Part shown: positions 17,678-25,854 of the stretch, in pieces
Layout of the letters: each line of letters starts with the position of its first letter
Numbering within the stretch: the stretch's first letter is position 1
Assembly (NCBI GenBank): GCA_020446815.1
Contig: JAGRDY010000026.1
Coordinates: 124,001 to 188,000, forward strand
Reading direction: 5' to 3'
DNA length: 64,000 nt
Origin: Paracoccaceae bacterium
Lineage (GTDB): Bacteria; Pseudomonadota; Alphaproteobacteria; Rhodobacterales; Rhodobacteraceae
Notes under the pieces: generated by a model
The model's input: the letters and a program-made list of their open reading frames with translations, nothing else
Database searches by the model: none
What the model was told of the DNA's origin: nothing
Translations under genes and position numbers: made by a program

Positions 17678-18726
17678 GTCAGCAAAAGAACAAGACCGAG
17701 ACTGAAAAGGGAAATGAAAATCCACGCGCCCGCGCCCAGCAGCGCGGGGCGCAACCCCTCGGCCGCCAGTTTGCGCATATCCGTCTCAAGGCCCATGGCG
17801 GCCAGCGCGGTGGCCAGCAGAAACTGCGTGATGCCGGTGGTGTAGGGGGCGGTCGGCGCGGGGACCCAGCCGGTGCTGGCCAGCCCGACCATGGCGACGA
17901 AGCCCAGCACGAACCACGGAACCGGCGGCGCGGTGCGGGCCCTATCATCGCCCTTGCCGCGCGATCCGCGCGCCGCAAGAACCCCCAGCCCAAGCACCAC
18001 GGGCGCCAGCATCATCACGCGGGTCAGCTTGGCGATGGTGCCGAACTCGCCGGCCTCCTGGCCACGGGCATAGGCGGCGGCGACAACCTGCGCGACCTCG
18101 TGAATCGAGCTGCCGGACCACAGGCCGAAAGCCTGCGGCCGCATTTCCAGAAGACCGCCGGCCAGCGGCATCAGCATCATCGACAGCGACCCGAATACCG
18201 TGACACAGGCGACCGCATAGGCGACATCCTCGTCTCTTGCGCGGGTGACGGTGTTGGTGGCGATCACGGCCGATGCCCCGCAGATCGAACTGCCCGCCGC
18301 GATCAGCTGCGTCAGGCGCTCGTCCACCCCGAGCAGCCGCCCCAGCAGGGTGGTGAAGGCAAAGGTGGCCAGCAATGAAACGACGATCACCAGCACCCCG
18401 GCGCCGCCCACCGCGATGACCTGCTGTGCGGTCAGTTGCAGCCCCAAAAGGACAATCCCGGCACGCAGCACAGGTTTGAGACTGAAGACCACACCGGGCC
18501 TGGCGACGGCAGGCGTGCCGATCAGGTTGTGAAACGCCATGCCGAGCAGGATGGCGAGGATCAGCGGGCTGAGCACGCCGACACCGGGAATCTGGCGCAG
18601 CCCGAAGGCCAGCGCCGCGATCAGCGCGGCAAGAAGAAGGCCGGGGATGACGCGGGCCGCGCCCAGATCCGGCCACCGCCGGGGGCCGGCGAAAACCATG
18701 CCATCGTGAGTTCTGTAATGTGCCAT
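17674..18726 (-). CDS. YeiH-family putative sulfate/sulfite exporter
   Basis: 350 residues with about ten membrane segments. Family signatures are [16 protein letters not shown] and the inverted-repeat core [16 protein letters not shown]…[14 protein letters not shown]. Members are annotated as putative sulfate exporters; transport by this copy is untested. The ATG at 18726 has AAGGATCG just upstream. An AT-rich stretch at 18770-18830 with ATTATAAT dyads lies before it and probably carries the promoter and the LysR site. Confidence 0.86.
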   Translation of the reverse strand: MAHYRTHDGMVFAGPRRWPDLGAARVIPGLLLAALIAALAFGLRQIPGVGVLSPLILAILLGMAFHNLIGTPAVARPGVVFSLKPVLRAGIVLLGLQLTAQQVIAVGGAGVLVIVVSLLATFAFTTLLGRLLGVDERLTQLIAAGSSICGASAVIATNTVTRARDEDVAYAVACVTVFGSLSMMLMPLAGGLLEMRPQAFGLWSGSSIHEVAQVVAAAYARGQEAGEFGTIAKLTRVMMLAPVVLGLGVLAARGSRGKGDDRARTAPPVPWFVLGFVAMVGLASTGWVPAPTAPYTTGITQFLLATALAAMGLETDMRKLAAEGLRPALLGAGAWIFISLFSLGLVLLLT

Positions 18727-18906
18727 CTGACGATCCTTCACAGCTTGTTTGCGGCGCAAATAAGCCATTCCGTTCAAATCGTAAAACTGATTATAATTAT
18801 TGTTCCAATCGAAAATATCGAACGGTATCCGAACCACCGCTTTCGTGAAACTGCCGGTCCGTCACGCCTCGCCAAAACCCCGGAACCACCGAAGGCGCGG
18901 CACGGC

Positions 18907-18961
18907 CCGGGCGCGGCAGGTTCCGGGCGCGGCAGGGTCCGGGCGCGGCAGGGTCCGGGCG
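18907..18961. repeat. 16-bp GC-rich tandem repeat, 3.4 copies
   Basis: The unit CCGGGCGCGGCAGGGT is repeated at 18907, 18923 and 18939 (the first copy ends TT instead of GT), with a partial copy from 18955. Confidence 0.85.
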
Positions 18962-19126
18962 TTCGCTGTGTTTGGCGAAATGTCCTGGCGCGCCGACGGG
19001 GCGCCAAAACACCGCGGCGGGCGCCTCGGCCCGCCGCCGCGCGGGCTTTCGCTCCACGCCTGCCGCCGCCGGGTCGAAATCGCCGCCCGCCCGATTCCTC
19101 AGCAAATCCTTACCGCACCGTCACGC

Positions 19127-19172
19127 CCTGTCGGGACGGATGCGGGACGGATGCGGGACGCGGGCGGGACGG
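19127..19172. repeat. 46-bp dispersed repeat, copy A
   Basis: All 46 bases are identical to 43699-43744. Internally it is built from GGATGCGGGAC units. It lies about 90 bases beyond the stop of coaD, in an intergenic region. Confidence 0.85.
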
Positions 19173-19262
19173 GCGCGGGACGGCTGCCGGCCGGTCATTC
19201 CGCCCGGACGGCGCGGGCCATCGGTGTCGGCAACGCCACGCCGGGCCTGCCCCTTCCGCGCC

Positions 19263-19766
19263 TCACAGCCCGGCCCCCGCGAAACGCGCGCACAGGGCCT
19301 GCTTGACCGCCGGTGTCACGAAACGGGTCACGTCGCCGCCCAGCCGGGCGATTTCCTTGACCAGCTTCGAGGCGATGGCCTGTCGCCGCGCATCGGCCAT
19401 CAGGAACACCGTCTCGATCGAGGCATCCATCGCCCGGTTCATGCCAACCATTTGAAATTCATACTCGAAATCCGCCACCGCGCGCAACCCGCGGATGATC
19501 ACCCCGGCGCCGACATCGCGCGCGCAGTCGATCAGCAGGTTCTCGAACGGATGGACGACAATCTCGCATCCTGCCGCGGCGGCGATCGGCGCGCATTCGG
19601 TCTCGACCATCGCCACCCGCTCTTCAAGGCTGAACAACGGCCCCTTGTCCCTGTTGATCGCCACACCGATGACCAACCGGTCTACCAGCGCCATCGCGCG
19701 CTGGATGATATCGGTATGGCCAAGGGTGATCGGATCAAAGGTGCCGGGATAAAGACCAATGCGCAT
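19263..19766 (-). CDS. coaD: Phosphopantetheine adenylyltransferase
   Basis: 167 residues, normal for the family. The nucleotidyltransferase signature is GTFDPITLGHTDII at about 8-21, with conserved IRGLRAVADFEYEFQM and FLMADARRQAIASKLVKEIA. It catalyses the penultimate step of coenzyme A synthesis, adenylating 4'-phosphopantetheine. A GAGGCG ribosome site precedes the ATG at 19766. It follows a CBS-domain gene in the same direction by 75 bases. Confidence 0.95.
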   Translation of the reverse strand: MRIGLYPGTFDPITLGHTDIIQRAMALVDRLVIGVAINRDKGPLFSLEERVAMVETECAPIAAAAGCEIVVHPFENLLIDCARDVGAGVIIRGLRAVADFEYEFQMVGMNRAMDASIETVFLMADARRQAIASKLVKEIARLGGDVTRFVTPAVKQALCARFAGAGL

Positions 19767-19841
19767 GGATCGCCTCCTCACCGTCCCGCAAAGCTTCCGC
19801 CAGGCGGCAATTTCGTTCCGGGAATGACAGGATCTGCGGCC

Positions 19842-20276
19842 TCAATTGCCCATAATCATGCCGGTCAGGGCCTCTTTTTCCATGGCCAGTTCCGACAGGC
19901 GCGCCTTGACCACGTCGCCAATGGAAATCAGCCCCACCATCTTTTCGCCCTTCATGACCGGCATGTGGCGGAACCGGCCTTCGGTCATCTGGGCCAATAT
20001 CGCATCGGCGGCATCTTCGGGGCGGCAGCTGACCAGCTTGCTGGTCATCAGCACATCCACCTTGTCGGTCAGACAGCCCGAGCCGCTCTTGCCGAGTTCG
20101 CGCACGATGTCGCGCTCGGAAAGGATGCCGAGCGGGCTGTCGCCGTCCTTCGAGACTATCACCGCCCCGATGCGCCGCGATGACAACAATTCGGCCGCCT
20201 GCGCGATGGTGGCGCCCGGCGCAATCGTCACCACCCCCTCGTCGGGCTTCGACCGCAATATCTGATGGACCAGCAT
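19842..20276 (-). CDS. Tandem CBS-domain protein
   Basis: 144 residues consisting of two CBS motifs and little else: about 10-65 (VVTIAPGATIAQAAELLSSRRIGAVIVSKDGDSPLGILSERDIVREL) and about 74-131 (LVSCRPEDAADAILAQMTEGRFRHMPVMKGEKMVGLISIGDVVKARL). Such stand-alone pairs bind adenine nucleotides and act as energy or NAD(H) sensors; the partner is not known. GAGGAGG lies just before the ATG at 20276. The downstream end is close to coaD. Confidence 0.9.
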   Translation of the reverse strand: MLVHQILRSKPDEGVVTIAPGATIAQAAELLSSRRIGAVIVSKDGDSPLGILSERDIVRELGKSGSGCLTDKVDVLMTSKLVSCRPEDAADAILAQMTEGRFRHMPVMKGEKMVGLISIGDVVKARLSELAMEKEALTGMIMGN

Positions 20277-20335
20277 GGCAACCTCCTCACGGGGAAAGAA
20301 ACTTTCGCCCAGAGTCGCCTCATCACCCTTTCGTG

Positions 20336-21229
20336 TCAAGTCAAGGCTTCAAGCCGCGCGACTTCGCGTCGCACCCCCGAGGCGAGCGCCTCGGCGAACC
20401 GGTTGAGCCGGTCGACCCGCCGGTCATCGGCATGACGAATAAGATAGAAGCTGCGGGCGAGGCTGAGCTCTTCGCTCAGGATCTTCACCAGACCGGGGGC
20501 GGCGGGCAGGGCGAAATCATGCATGATCGCCACCCCTGCCCCGTGCCGCACCCAGTTGAACTGGACAGAAACAGAATTGGAGGCAAGCGCCACCAGATCG
20601 AGGCCCGTTTCGGCCAGATAATCGAGCTCCTTGTCGAAGATGAGATCGGGGATATAGCCGATCATCCGGTGATCTTTCAGATCGGCGATGCAGGTGATCG
20701 GCGGATGCCGGTCGAGATAGCTGCGCGACGCCGCCAGGTGCAGCCTGTAATCGGCCAGTTTCTGAACCGTCAGCTTGCCCGCCTCGGGCCGGCTGACGGC
20801 GATGGCCATGTCCGCCTCGCGCTTGGACAGGTTGAAGACCCGTGGCAGCGCGACGATCTGCACATCGAGCCCCGGGTTCTCATCGCAGATATCCGCCAGT
20901 ACCTGCGGCAACAGATAGTTCGCGCAGCCGTCCGGCGCACCGATGCGCACCTGCCCCGACAGGCTGCCCGCCGCGCCGCGCAGTTCCTCCAGCGCGCCGG
21001 CCATGGCCTGTTCGGCGCGCACCGCATGGCCCATCATCCGCTGGCCTTCATCGGTCAGCACATAGCCCTGGGGCGAGCGCGCGAACAGCCGCGCGGCCAG
21101 CGCCTCTTCGAGCTTGGCCACCCGCCTTCCCACCGTGGCCGGATCGAGGCGCAGCAGCTTGCCCGCGCCCGAAAGACTTTCGCTGCGCGCCACGGCAAGG
21201 AAAACCCGCAGGTCATCCCAGTTAGTCAT
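20336..21229 (-). CDS. LysR-family regulator divergent from mmsA
   Basis: 297 residues. The HTH is at about 1-60 (MTNWDDLRVFLAVARSESLSGAGKLLRLDPATVGRRVAKLEEAL), and the effector domain starts near 90 (LSGQVRIGAPDGCANYLLPQVL). It is divergent from mmsA with 103 bases between the start codons, a space that holds a perfect 11-bp inverted repeat. LysR proteins usually control the divergent neighbour, so control of methylmalonate-semialdehyde dehydrogenase is a reasonable inference. Confidence 0.88.
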   Translation of the reverse strand: MTNWDDLRVFLAVARSESLSGAGKLLRLDPATVGRRVAKLEEALAARLFARSPQGYVLTDEGQRMMGHAVRAEQAMAGALEELRGAAGSLSGQVRIGAPDGCANYLLPQVLADICDENPGLDVQIVALPRVFNLSKREADMAIAVSRPEAGKLTVQKLADYRLHLAASRSYLDRHPPITCIADLKDHRMIGYIPDLIFDKELDYLAETGLDLVALASNSVSVQFNWVRHGAGVAIMHDFALPAAPGLVKILSEELSLARSFYLIRHADDRRVDRLNRFAEALASGVRREVARLEALT

Positions 21230-21239
21230 GGATCGACCT

Positions 21240-21295
21240 TTGCATTTTTGCAAAACCCTTTTGGGCAATTGTCTCTTTTCCACCCAAAAATGCAA
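21240..21295. promoter_or_regulatory. Perfect 11-bp inverted repeat in the lysR-mmsA promoter region
   Basis: TTGCATTTTTG (21240-21250) and CAAAAATGCAA (21285-21295) are exact reverse complements, 34 bases apart. The left arm runs on into TTGCAAAAC (21248-21256), which reappears at 23096-23104 before the acyl-CoA dehydrogenase gene. TTTGCAAA half-sites are the known target of short-chain acyl-CoA regulators (PccR/ScfR type) in Rhodobacter, so either the LysR or such a regulator could bind here. Confidence 0.5.
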
Positions 21296-21332
21296 GGCTA
21301 GTGTAGCCACAGGCAAACACGGAGAGGATTCC

Positions 21333-22832
21333 ATGCAAGAGCTGACCCACTGGATCAACGGCAAGCACGTCAAGGGAACGTCGGGCCGTTTCGCCGATGT
21401 CTACAACCCCGCCACCGGCGAAGTGCAGGCCAAGGTGCCGCTGGCCTCCCGGTCCGAACTGGACGCCGCCGTCGCCGATGCCGCAAGGGCACAGGCCGCC
21501 TGGGGCGCCACCAACCCGCAAAGACGCGGCCGGGTAATGATGGCGATGGTCGGGCTGATCAACCGCGACATGGACAAGCTGGCCGAGGCGCTTTCGCGCG
21601 AACATGGCAAGACCCTTCCTGATGCCAGGGGCGATGTGCAGCGCGGGCTCGAGGTCATCGAATATTGCATCAACGCCGCCCAGATGCTGAAGGGCGAATT
21701 CACCGATTCCGCCGGCCCCGGCATCGACATGTATTCGATGCGCCAGCCGCTGGGCGTCGTTGCCGGAATCACGCCTTTCAACTTCCCGGCGATGATCCCC
21801 TTGTGGAAACTCGGCCCCGGCCTGTCCTGCGGCAACGCCTTCATCCTCAAACCTTCCGAGCGCGACCCATCGGTGCCGCTGATGCTGGCAGAACTGTTCA
21901 AGGAGGCCGGGCTGCCTGATGGCGTCCTGCAAGTCGTCAACGGCGACAAGGAATCGGTCGACGCCATTCTGGACAACGAAACGATACAGGCCGTCGGCTT
22001 TGTCGGCTCGACCCCGATCGCCCAGTACATCTACGGCCGGGGCTGCACCAACGGCAAGCGGGTGCAATGTTTCGGCGGCGCCAAGAACCACATGATCATC
22101 ATGCCCGACGCCGACATGGATCAGGCCGCCGACGCGCTGGTCGGTGCCGGATACGGCGCGGCGGGCGAACGCTGCATGGCGATTTCGGTGGCCGTGCCGG
22201 TCGGCGACAAGACCGCCGACGCGCTGATCGAACGGCTGGTGCCGCGTATCGAAAAGCTGAAGGTCGGCCCCTATACGGCGGGCAACGATATCGACTACGG
22301 CCCGGTTGTCACCGCCGCGGCCAAGCAAAACATCCTGCGGCTGGTGCAATCCGGTGTCGATCAGGGCGCCAAGCTGGTTGTCGACGGCCGCGATTTCAAG
22401 CTGCAAGGCTACGAGAACGGTTATTTCGTCGGCCCGCATCTGTTCGACAACGTGACCACTGACATGGACATCTACAAGACGGAAATCTTCGGCCCCGTCC
22501 TGTCCACGGTGCGCGCCAAATCCTACGAAGAGGCAATCGGCCTGGCCATGGACCACGAATACGGCAACGGCACCGCGATCTTTACCCGTGACGGCGACGC
22601 CGCGCGCGACTTCGCCAGCCGGATCAATATCGGCATGGTCGGCATCAACGTGCCGATCCCGGTGCCGCTGGCCTATCACACCTTCGGCGGGTGGAAGAAA
22701 TCGGGCTTTGGCGATCTCAACCAGCACGGGCCGGATGCGTTCCGCTTCTACACGCGGACCAAGACCGTCACCTCGCGCTGGCCCTCGGGGCTGAAGGAAG
22801 GCGGCGAATTCCATTTCAAGGCAATGGATTGA
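21333..22832 (+). CDS. mmsA: CoA-acylating methylmalonate-semialdehyde dehydrogenase
   Basis: 499 residues, standard for MmsA. The family N-terminus LTHWINGKHVKGTSGRFADVYNPATGEV and the block TPFNFPAMIPLWKLGPGLSCGNAFILKPSERDPS are present. The catalytic cysteine is Cys281 in GERCMAISV, and the substrate end is FGGWKKSGFGDLNQHGPDAFRFYTRTKT. It converts methylmalonate semialdehyde to propionyl-CoA at the end of valine breakdown and also acts in inositol catabolism. GGAGAGG precedes the ATG. A hairpin terminator follows, separating it from the rest of the valine genes. Confidence 0.95.
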   Translation: MQELTHWINGKHVKGTSGRFADVYNPATGEVQAKVPLASRSELDAAVADAARAQAAWGATNPQRRGRVMMAMVGLINRDMDKLAEALSREHGKTLPDARGDVQRGLEVIEYCINAAQMLKGEFTDSAGPGIDMYSMRQPLGVVAGITPFNFPAMIPLWKLGPGLSCGNAFILKPSERDPSVPLMLAELFKEAGLPDGVLQVVNGDKESVDAILDNETIQAVGFVGSTPIAQYIYGRGCTNGKRVQCFGGAKNHMIIMPDADMDQAADALVGAGYGAAGERCMAISVAVPVGDKTADALIERLVPRIEKLKVGPYTAGNDIDYGPVVTAAAKQNILRLVQSGVDQGAKLVVDGRDFKLQGYENGYFVGPHLFDNVTTDMDIYKTEIFGPVLSTVRAKSYEEAIGLAMDHEYGNGTAIFTRDGDAARDFASRINIGMVGINVPIPVPLAYHTFGGWKKSGFGDLNQHGPDAFRFYTRTKTVTSRWPSGLKEGGEFHFKAMD

Positions 22833-22872
22833 CCGCTTTCGCTTTCGCGGCTTCGGCCTGACAGACCGGCAG

Positions 22873-22894
22873 GGGCGGCCCACGGGGGCCGCCC
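22873..22894 (+). terminator. Hairpin terminator after mmsA
   Basis: GGGCGGCCC (22873-22881) pairs perfectly with GGGCCGCCC (22886-22894) over a 4-base loop and is followed by TTCTGCTCTT. It lies 41 bases past the mmsA stop. The T-run is weak. Confidence 0.55.
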
Positions 22895-23095
22895 TTCTGC
22901 TCTTGCGGGGTGATCCTGCTGATCGCGGCGTTTTTTTCCGGCCATGGCGGCGCCGCTTGCGGGGGGTATGGCATTCCGGATCGCACCGCGCCGGATGATC
23001 CCCTGCGCGGCGGCGGCGGCTGCGGCGGGTCGGCCATGCCTGGCGCGACCCACGGCACATGGGCGATCGCGCAGTCTCGCGAAACGCAATGTGGC

Positions 23096-23127
23096 TTGCA
23101 AAACTTGTGCTAAAGTTGGAATTCAAC
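23096..23127 (+). promoter_or_regulatory. Candidate operator region of the acyl-CoA dehydrogenase operon
   Basis: TTGCAAAAC (23096-23104), shared with the mmsA promoter, is followed by the near-perfect palindrome GTTGGAATTCAAC (23115-23127). The region ends 32 bases before the ATG at 23160. The rest of the 327-base gap back to mmsA holds only the terminator. Confidence 0.4.
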
Positions 23128-23159
23128 ATCTGTTCAATTCACCCTAGCAGGAGCAGCCG

Positions 23160-24305
23160 ATGGATTTCGCCCTGTCCGAGGAACAAGAAGCCATATTCGC
23201 CATGGCCCGGGCCTTCGGATCCGAGCACATCGCCCCCTTCGCCCGCGACTGGGAAAAGGCGGGCACGATCCCCAGGCAGCTCTGGCCCAGGCTGGCCGCG
23301 CTCGGCCTTGGCGGCATCTTTGTTCGCGAACAAAGCGGCGGGTCGGGGCTGACCCGCCTAGATGGCACGCTGGTCTTCGAAGCCCTGGCCATGGCCTGCC
23401 CCGCGGTCGCTTCGTTCCTGTCGATCCATAACATGTGCGGCGGCATGATCGACGCCTTTGGCTCGCCCGAGGCCAGGGCACGCTGGCTGCCCTCGCTCGT
23501 TTCCATGGAAACGCTGTTTTCCTACTGCCTGACCGAACCGGGGTCCGGCTCGGATGCGGCGGCCCTGCGAACCAGGGCCGAGCGCACGAACCAGGGCTTC
23601 ACGCTAAACGGCACCAAGGCGTTCATTTCGGGGGGCGGCTATTCGGATGTCTACCTGACCATGGTGCGCACCGGCGGCGACGGCGCCGGGGGCATTTCCG
23701 CCGTGCTGGTCGAGAACGGCACCCGCGGCCTTGGCTTCGGCGCGCCGGAAGACAAGATGGGCTGGCGCGCCCAGCCGACGCGGCTGGTGCAGTTCGACGA
23801 CTGCGCGATCCCGGCGGCCAACCTGCTGGGCGAAGAGGGCAAGGGATTTGCCTATGCCATGGCCGCTCTCGATGGCGGGCGGCTCAATATCGCCGCAGCG
23901 GCGCTTGGCGGCGCGCAGGAGGCGCTGAACCGGACGCTGCGCTACATGGGCGAACGCAAGGCCTTTGGCAAGACCATCGACCAGTTTCAGGCCTTGCAGT
24001 TCCGCCTCGCCGAGATGGAGGTGAAACTGCAATCGGCGCGCACCTTCCTGCGACAGGCCGCCTGGAAATACGACCTGCGGGCCGCCGATGCCTCGACATT
24101 CTGCGCGATGGCCAAGCTGATGGTCACCGATGCCGCCTTCGAGGTCGCCAATGGCTGCCTGCAACTGCATGGCGGCTACGGCTATCTGGCCGATTACGGG
24201 GTGGAAAAGATCGTCCGCGATCTGCGGGTGCACCAGATACTTGAAGGTACCAATGAAATCATGCGCATGATCATCGCCCGTCAGTTGCTGGCAGGGCGCG
24301 GCTGA
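23160..24305 (+). CDS. Acyl-CoA dehydrogenase, probably isobutyryl-CoA dehydrogenase
   Basis: 381 residues. The three ACAD domains are complete: an N-terminal helical part (MDFALSEEQEAIFAMARAF), a middle beta domain (YCLTEPGSGSDAAALRTRAER), and a C-terminal helical part with the signature GGYGYLADYGVEKIVRDLRVHQILEGTNEIMR. The catalytic base is Glu362. The position before 3-hydroxyisobutyryl-CoA hydrolase and an mmsB remnant points to isobutyryl-CoA in valine degradation; other short branched-chain substrates are possible. GGAGCAG precedes the ATG. The stop overlaps the next start (TGATG). Confidence 0.92.
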   Translation: MDFALSEEQEAIFAMARAFGSEHIAPFARDWEKAGTIPRQLWPRLAALGLGGIFVREQSGGSGLTRLDGTLVFEALAMACPAVASFLSIHNMCGGMIDAFGSPEARARWLPSLVSMETLFSYCLTEPGSGSDAAALRTRAERTNQGFTLNGTKAFISGGGYSDVYLTMVRTGGDGAGGISAVLVENGTRGLGFGAPEDKMGWRAQPTRLVQFDDCAIPAANLLGEEGKGFAYAMAALDGGRLNIAAAALGGAQEALNRTLRYMGERKAFGKTIDQFQALQFRLAEMEVKLQSARTFLRQAAWKYDLRAADASTFCAMAKLMVTDAAFEVANGCLQLHGGYGYLADYGVEKIVRDLRVHQILEGTNEIMRMIIARQLLAGRG

Positions 24306-25354
24306 TGGCCGATATCGTGATCCGCAAGCAAGGCCATGCGGGGCGGATCACCCTCAATCGCCCGCAGGCGCTGAATGCCCTGACCCATGCGATGTGCCTG
24401 GCGGTCGACGCGGCGCTCAGAGGCTGGCGCGACGACGGCGATGTGGCGCTGGTCATCCTTGATGCGGCAGGCACCCGCGCCTTTTGCGCGGGCGGCGACA
24501 TTGCCCGGATGTACGCCACCGGCATAGCGGGCGATTATCGCTATGGCCGCCGCTTCTGGGCCGATGAATACCGCATGAACGCCCGCATCGCCGAATACCC
24601 CAAACCCGTGGTCAGCTTCCTGCAAGGCTTCACCATGGGCGGCGGCGTCGGGGTCGGCTGCCATGGCAGCCACCGGATCGTCGGTGAAACCAGCCAGATC
24701 GCCATGCCCGAATGCGGCATCGGCCTTGTTCCGGATGTCGGGGGGTCGTTCCTGCTTGCCCGGGCGCCGGGGCGGCTTGGCGAATACCTGGGCACAACCG
24801 GCACGAGGATGGGCCCGGCGGACGCGATACTGGCAGGGTTCGCCGACAGCCATGTGCCCCGCTCCGCCTGGCCCGATCTGCTGGCGCGGCTTGCCGGCAG
24901 CGGCGACACCGGCCCGATCGGCGAAATCGCAACCCCCCCGCCCAAAGGCAGGCTTGCCGCCCGGCGCGCCGTGATCGACCGCCATTTCGCCGGCCGGACG
25001 ATGGGCGACATCCTTCACGCGCTTCGCGACAGCACCGATGACTTCGCGGCCGAGACCTTGCAGGCGCTGTCGCGCGCCGCACCGCTTTCCGCCGCCTCTG
25101 CCGTCGAAATCATCCACCGCCTGCGCGCCGCCGGGCCCGGTTTGCGCCGCGCACTCGATCTCGAATACCGTTTCACCTACCGTTCGATGCAACATGCCGA
25201 TTTTCTGGAAGGAATCCGCGCGGCGATCATCGACAAGGACCATACCCCCCGCTGGCGCCATGCCGGCGTCGGGGAAGTACCGGCCGCCGAGGTTTCGCGC
25301 ATGTTGATGCCGCTCGGCGGCGACGCCCTGACATTCGAGGAACCGCAGACATGA
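24305..25354 (+). CDS. 3-hydroxyisobutyryl-CoA hydrolase (enoyl-CoA hydratase/isomerase family)
   Basis: 349 residues, the HIBCH length and longer than plain enoyl-CoA hydratases. Crotonase-fold signatures are FCAGGDIARMYATG, FLQGFTMGGGVGVGCHGSHRIVGET and the hydrolase motif MPECGIGLVPDVGGS. The C-terminal half is the extra helical part of the hydrolase subgroup (LDLEYRFTYRSMQHADFLEGIRAAIIDKDHTPRW). It hydrolyses 3-hydroxyisobutyryl-CoA to free 3-hydroxyisobutyrate, the substrate of MmsB. Both its ends overlap neighbours (TGATG and ATGA). Confidence 0.9.
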   Translation: MADIVIRKQGHAGRITLNRPQALNALTHAMCLAVDAALRGWRDDGDVALVILDAAGTRAFCAGGDIARMYATGIAGDYRYGRRFWADEYRMNARIAEYPKPVVSFLQGFTMGGGVGVGCHGSHRIVGETSQIAMPECGIGLVPDVGGSFLLARAPGRLGEYLGTTGTRMGPADAILAGFADSHVPRSAWPDLLARLAGSGDTGPIGEIATPPPKGRLAARRAVIDRHFAGRTMGDILHALRDSTDDFAAETLQALSRAAPLSAASAVEIIHRLRAAGPGLRRALDLEYRFTYRSMQHADFLEGIRAAIIDKDHTPRWRHAGVGEVPAAEVSRMLMPLGGDALTFEEPQT

Positions 25355-25482
25355 AGGTCGGATTTGCCGGCCCTGGCAGCACGGGCGCCCCGACGGCGCG
25401 CGACCTCTCGGGCGGGGGCCATGCGGCGGCGGGCCCCTTGACCTTTCCGGCGGGCGGGGCCGATCATCTGGCCTTGCGTTGA
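25351..25482 (+). pseudogene. mmsB: Remnant of 3-hydroxyisobutyrate dehydrogenase (mmsB), N-terminus only
   Basis: The ATG overlaps the previous stop (ATGA), as in an intact operon. The 43 codons begin like MmsB: MKVGFAGPGSTGAPTARDL keeps the Rossmann GxGxxG fingerprint (GPGSTG; intact family members read GLGxMG) and the GAPxAxxL helix. The frame then loses similarity and stops at TGA 25480-25482, where the family runs to about 290 residues. No further MmsB-like sequence is visible downstream. It looks like a truncated and drifting fragment; a real 43-residue peptide is unlikely. Confidence 0.65.
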
Positions 25483-25492
25483 TCTGGATCAG
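25479..25492. promoter_or_regulatory. FNR/FnrL-type box
   Basis: TTGATCTGGATCAG matches the consensus TTGAT-N4-ATCAA in all but the last base. It lies 69 bases before the DUF2892 gene and overlaps the stop codon of the mmsB remnant. FnrL activates genes at low oxygen in Rhodobacter. Confidence 0.55.
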
Positions 25493-25560
25493 TGCCGGGG
25501 GCGGCAATATATGCGAATTGGTGCATGTTGCCTGCCCGCCTCAACAAAAGGAACCCCACC

Positions 25561-25770
25561 ATGTTCAAGGCCAATGTCGGCAAGATCGACCGTATCGTGC
25601 GCATCCTCGCGGGGCTGGCGCTCCTGGCGGTCTTTTTCCTCTTTCCCGGCCACGGGTATCGCTGGATTCTGGCGCTTCTGGGCGTGCTCGCCCTGGCAAC
25701 AGGTCTGATGTCGACCTGCCCGGCCTACCGCCTTTTCGGGATCAGCACCTGCCCGATGAAAAGGGGCTGA
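25561..25770 (+). CDS. DUF2892 (YgaP-like transmembrane) protein
   Basis: 69 residues. The start MFKANVGKIDRIVRILAGLALL is the typical DUF2892 opening. Two membrane segments follow, and the end (STCPAYRLFGISTCPMKRG) holds the conserved CP motifs. The family is the membrane part of YgaP-like rhodanese proteins; stand-alone copies have no assigned role but are often linked to sulfur or low-oxygen genes. AAAGGAA precedes the ATG. An FNR-like box upstream suggests low-oxygen control. Confidence 0.85.
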   Translation: MFKANVGKIDRIVRILAGLALLAVFFLFPGHGYRWILALLGVLALATGLMSTCPAYRLFGISTCPMKRG

Positions 25771-25854
25771 AGCCGCATTTCCCCGCGGGCGTGGGCCGCA
25801 TCGCGATATTTGCGGTTTCTAATGCCCGCCAAAATGCCTAAAGTCGCGCGAACC

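Larger units (their letters stand above)
18727..19262. other. 536-base non-coding region with promoter and two repeat arrays
   Basis: From the left: an AT-rich promoter region for the YeiH gene (about 18740-18850), a 16-bp tandem array (18907-18961), about 165 bases without recognised signal, and the 46-bp element shared with 43.7 kb (19127-19172) which extends as GCGGGACG-type repeats to about 19190. I see no gene here. Confidence 0.6.
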
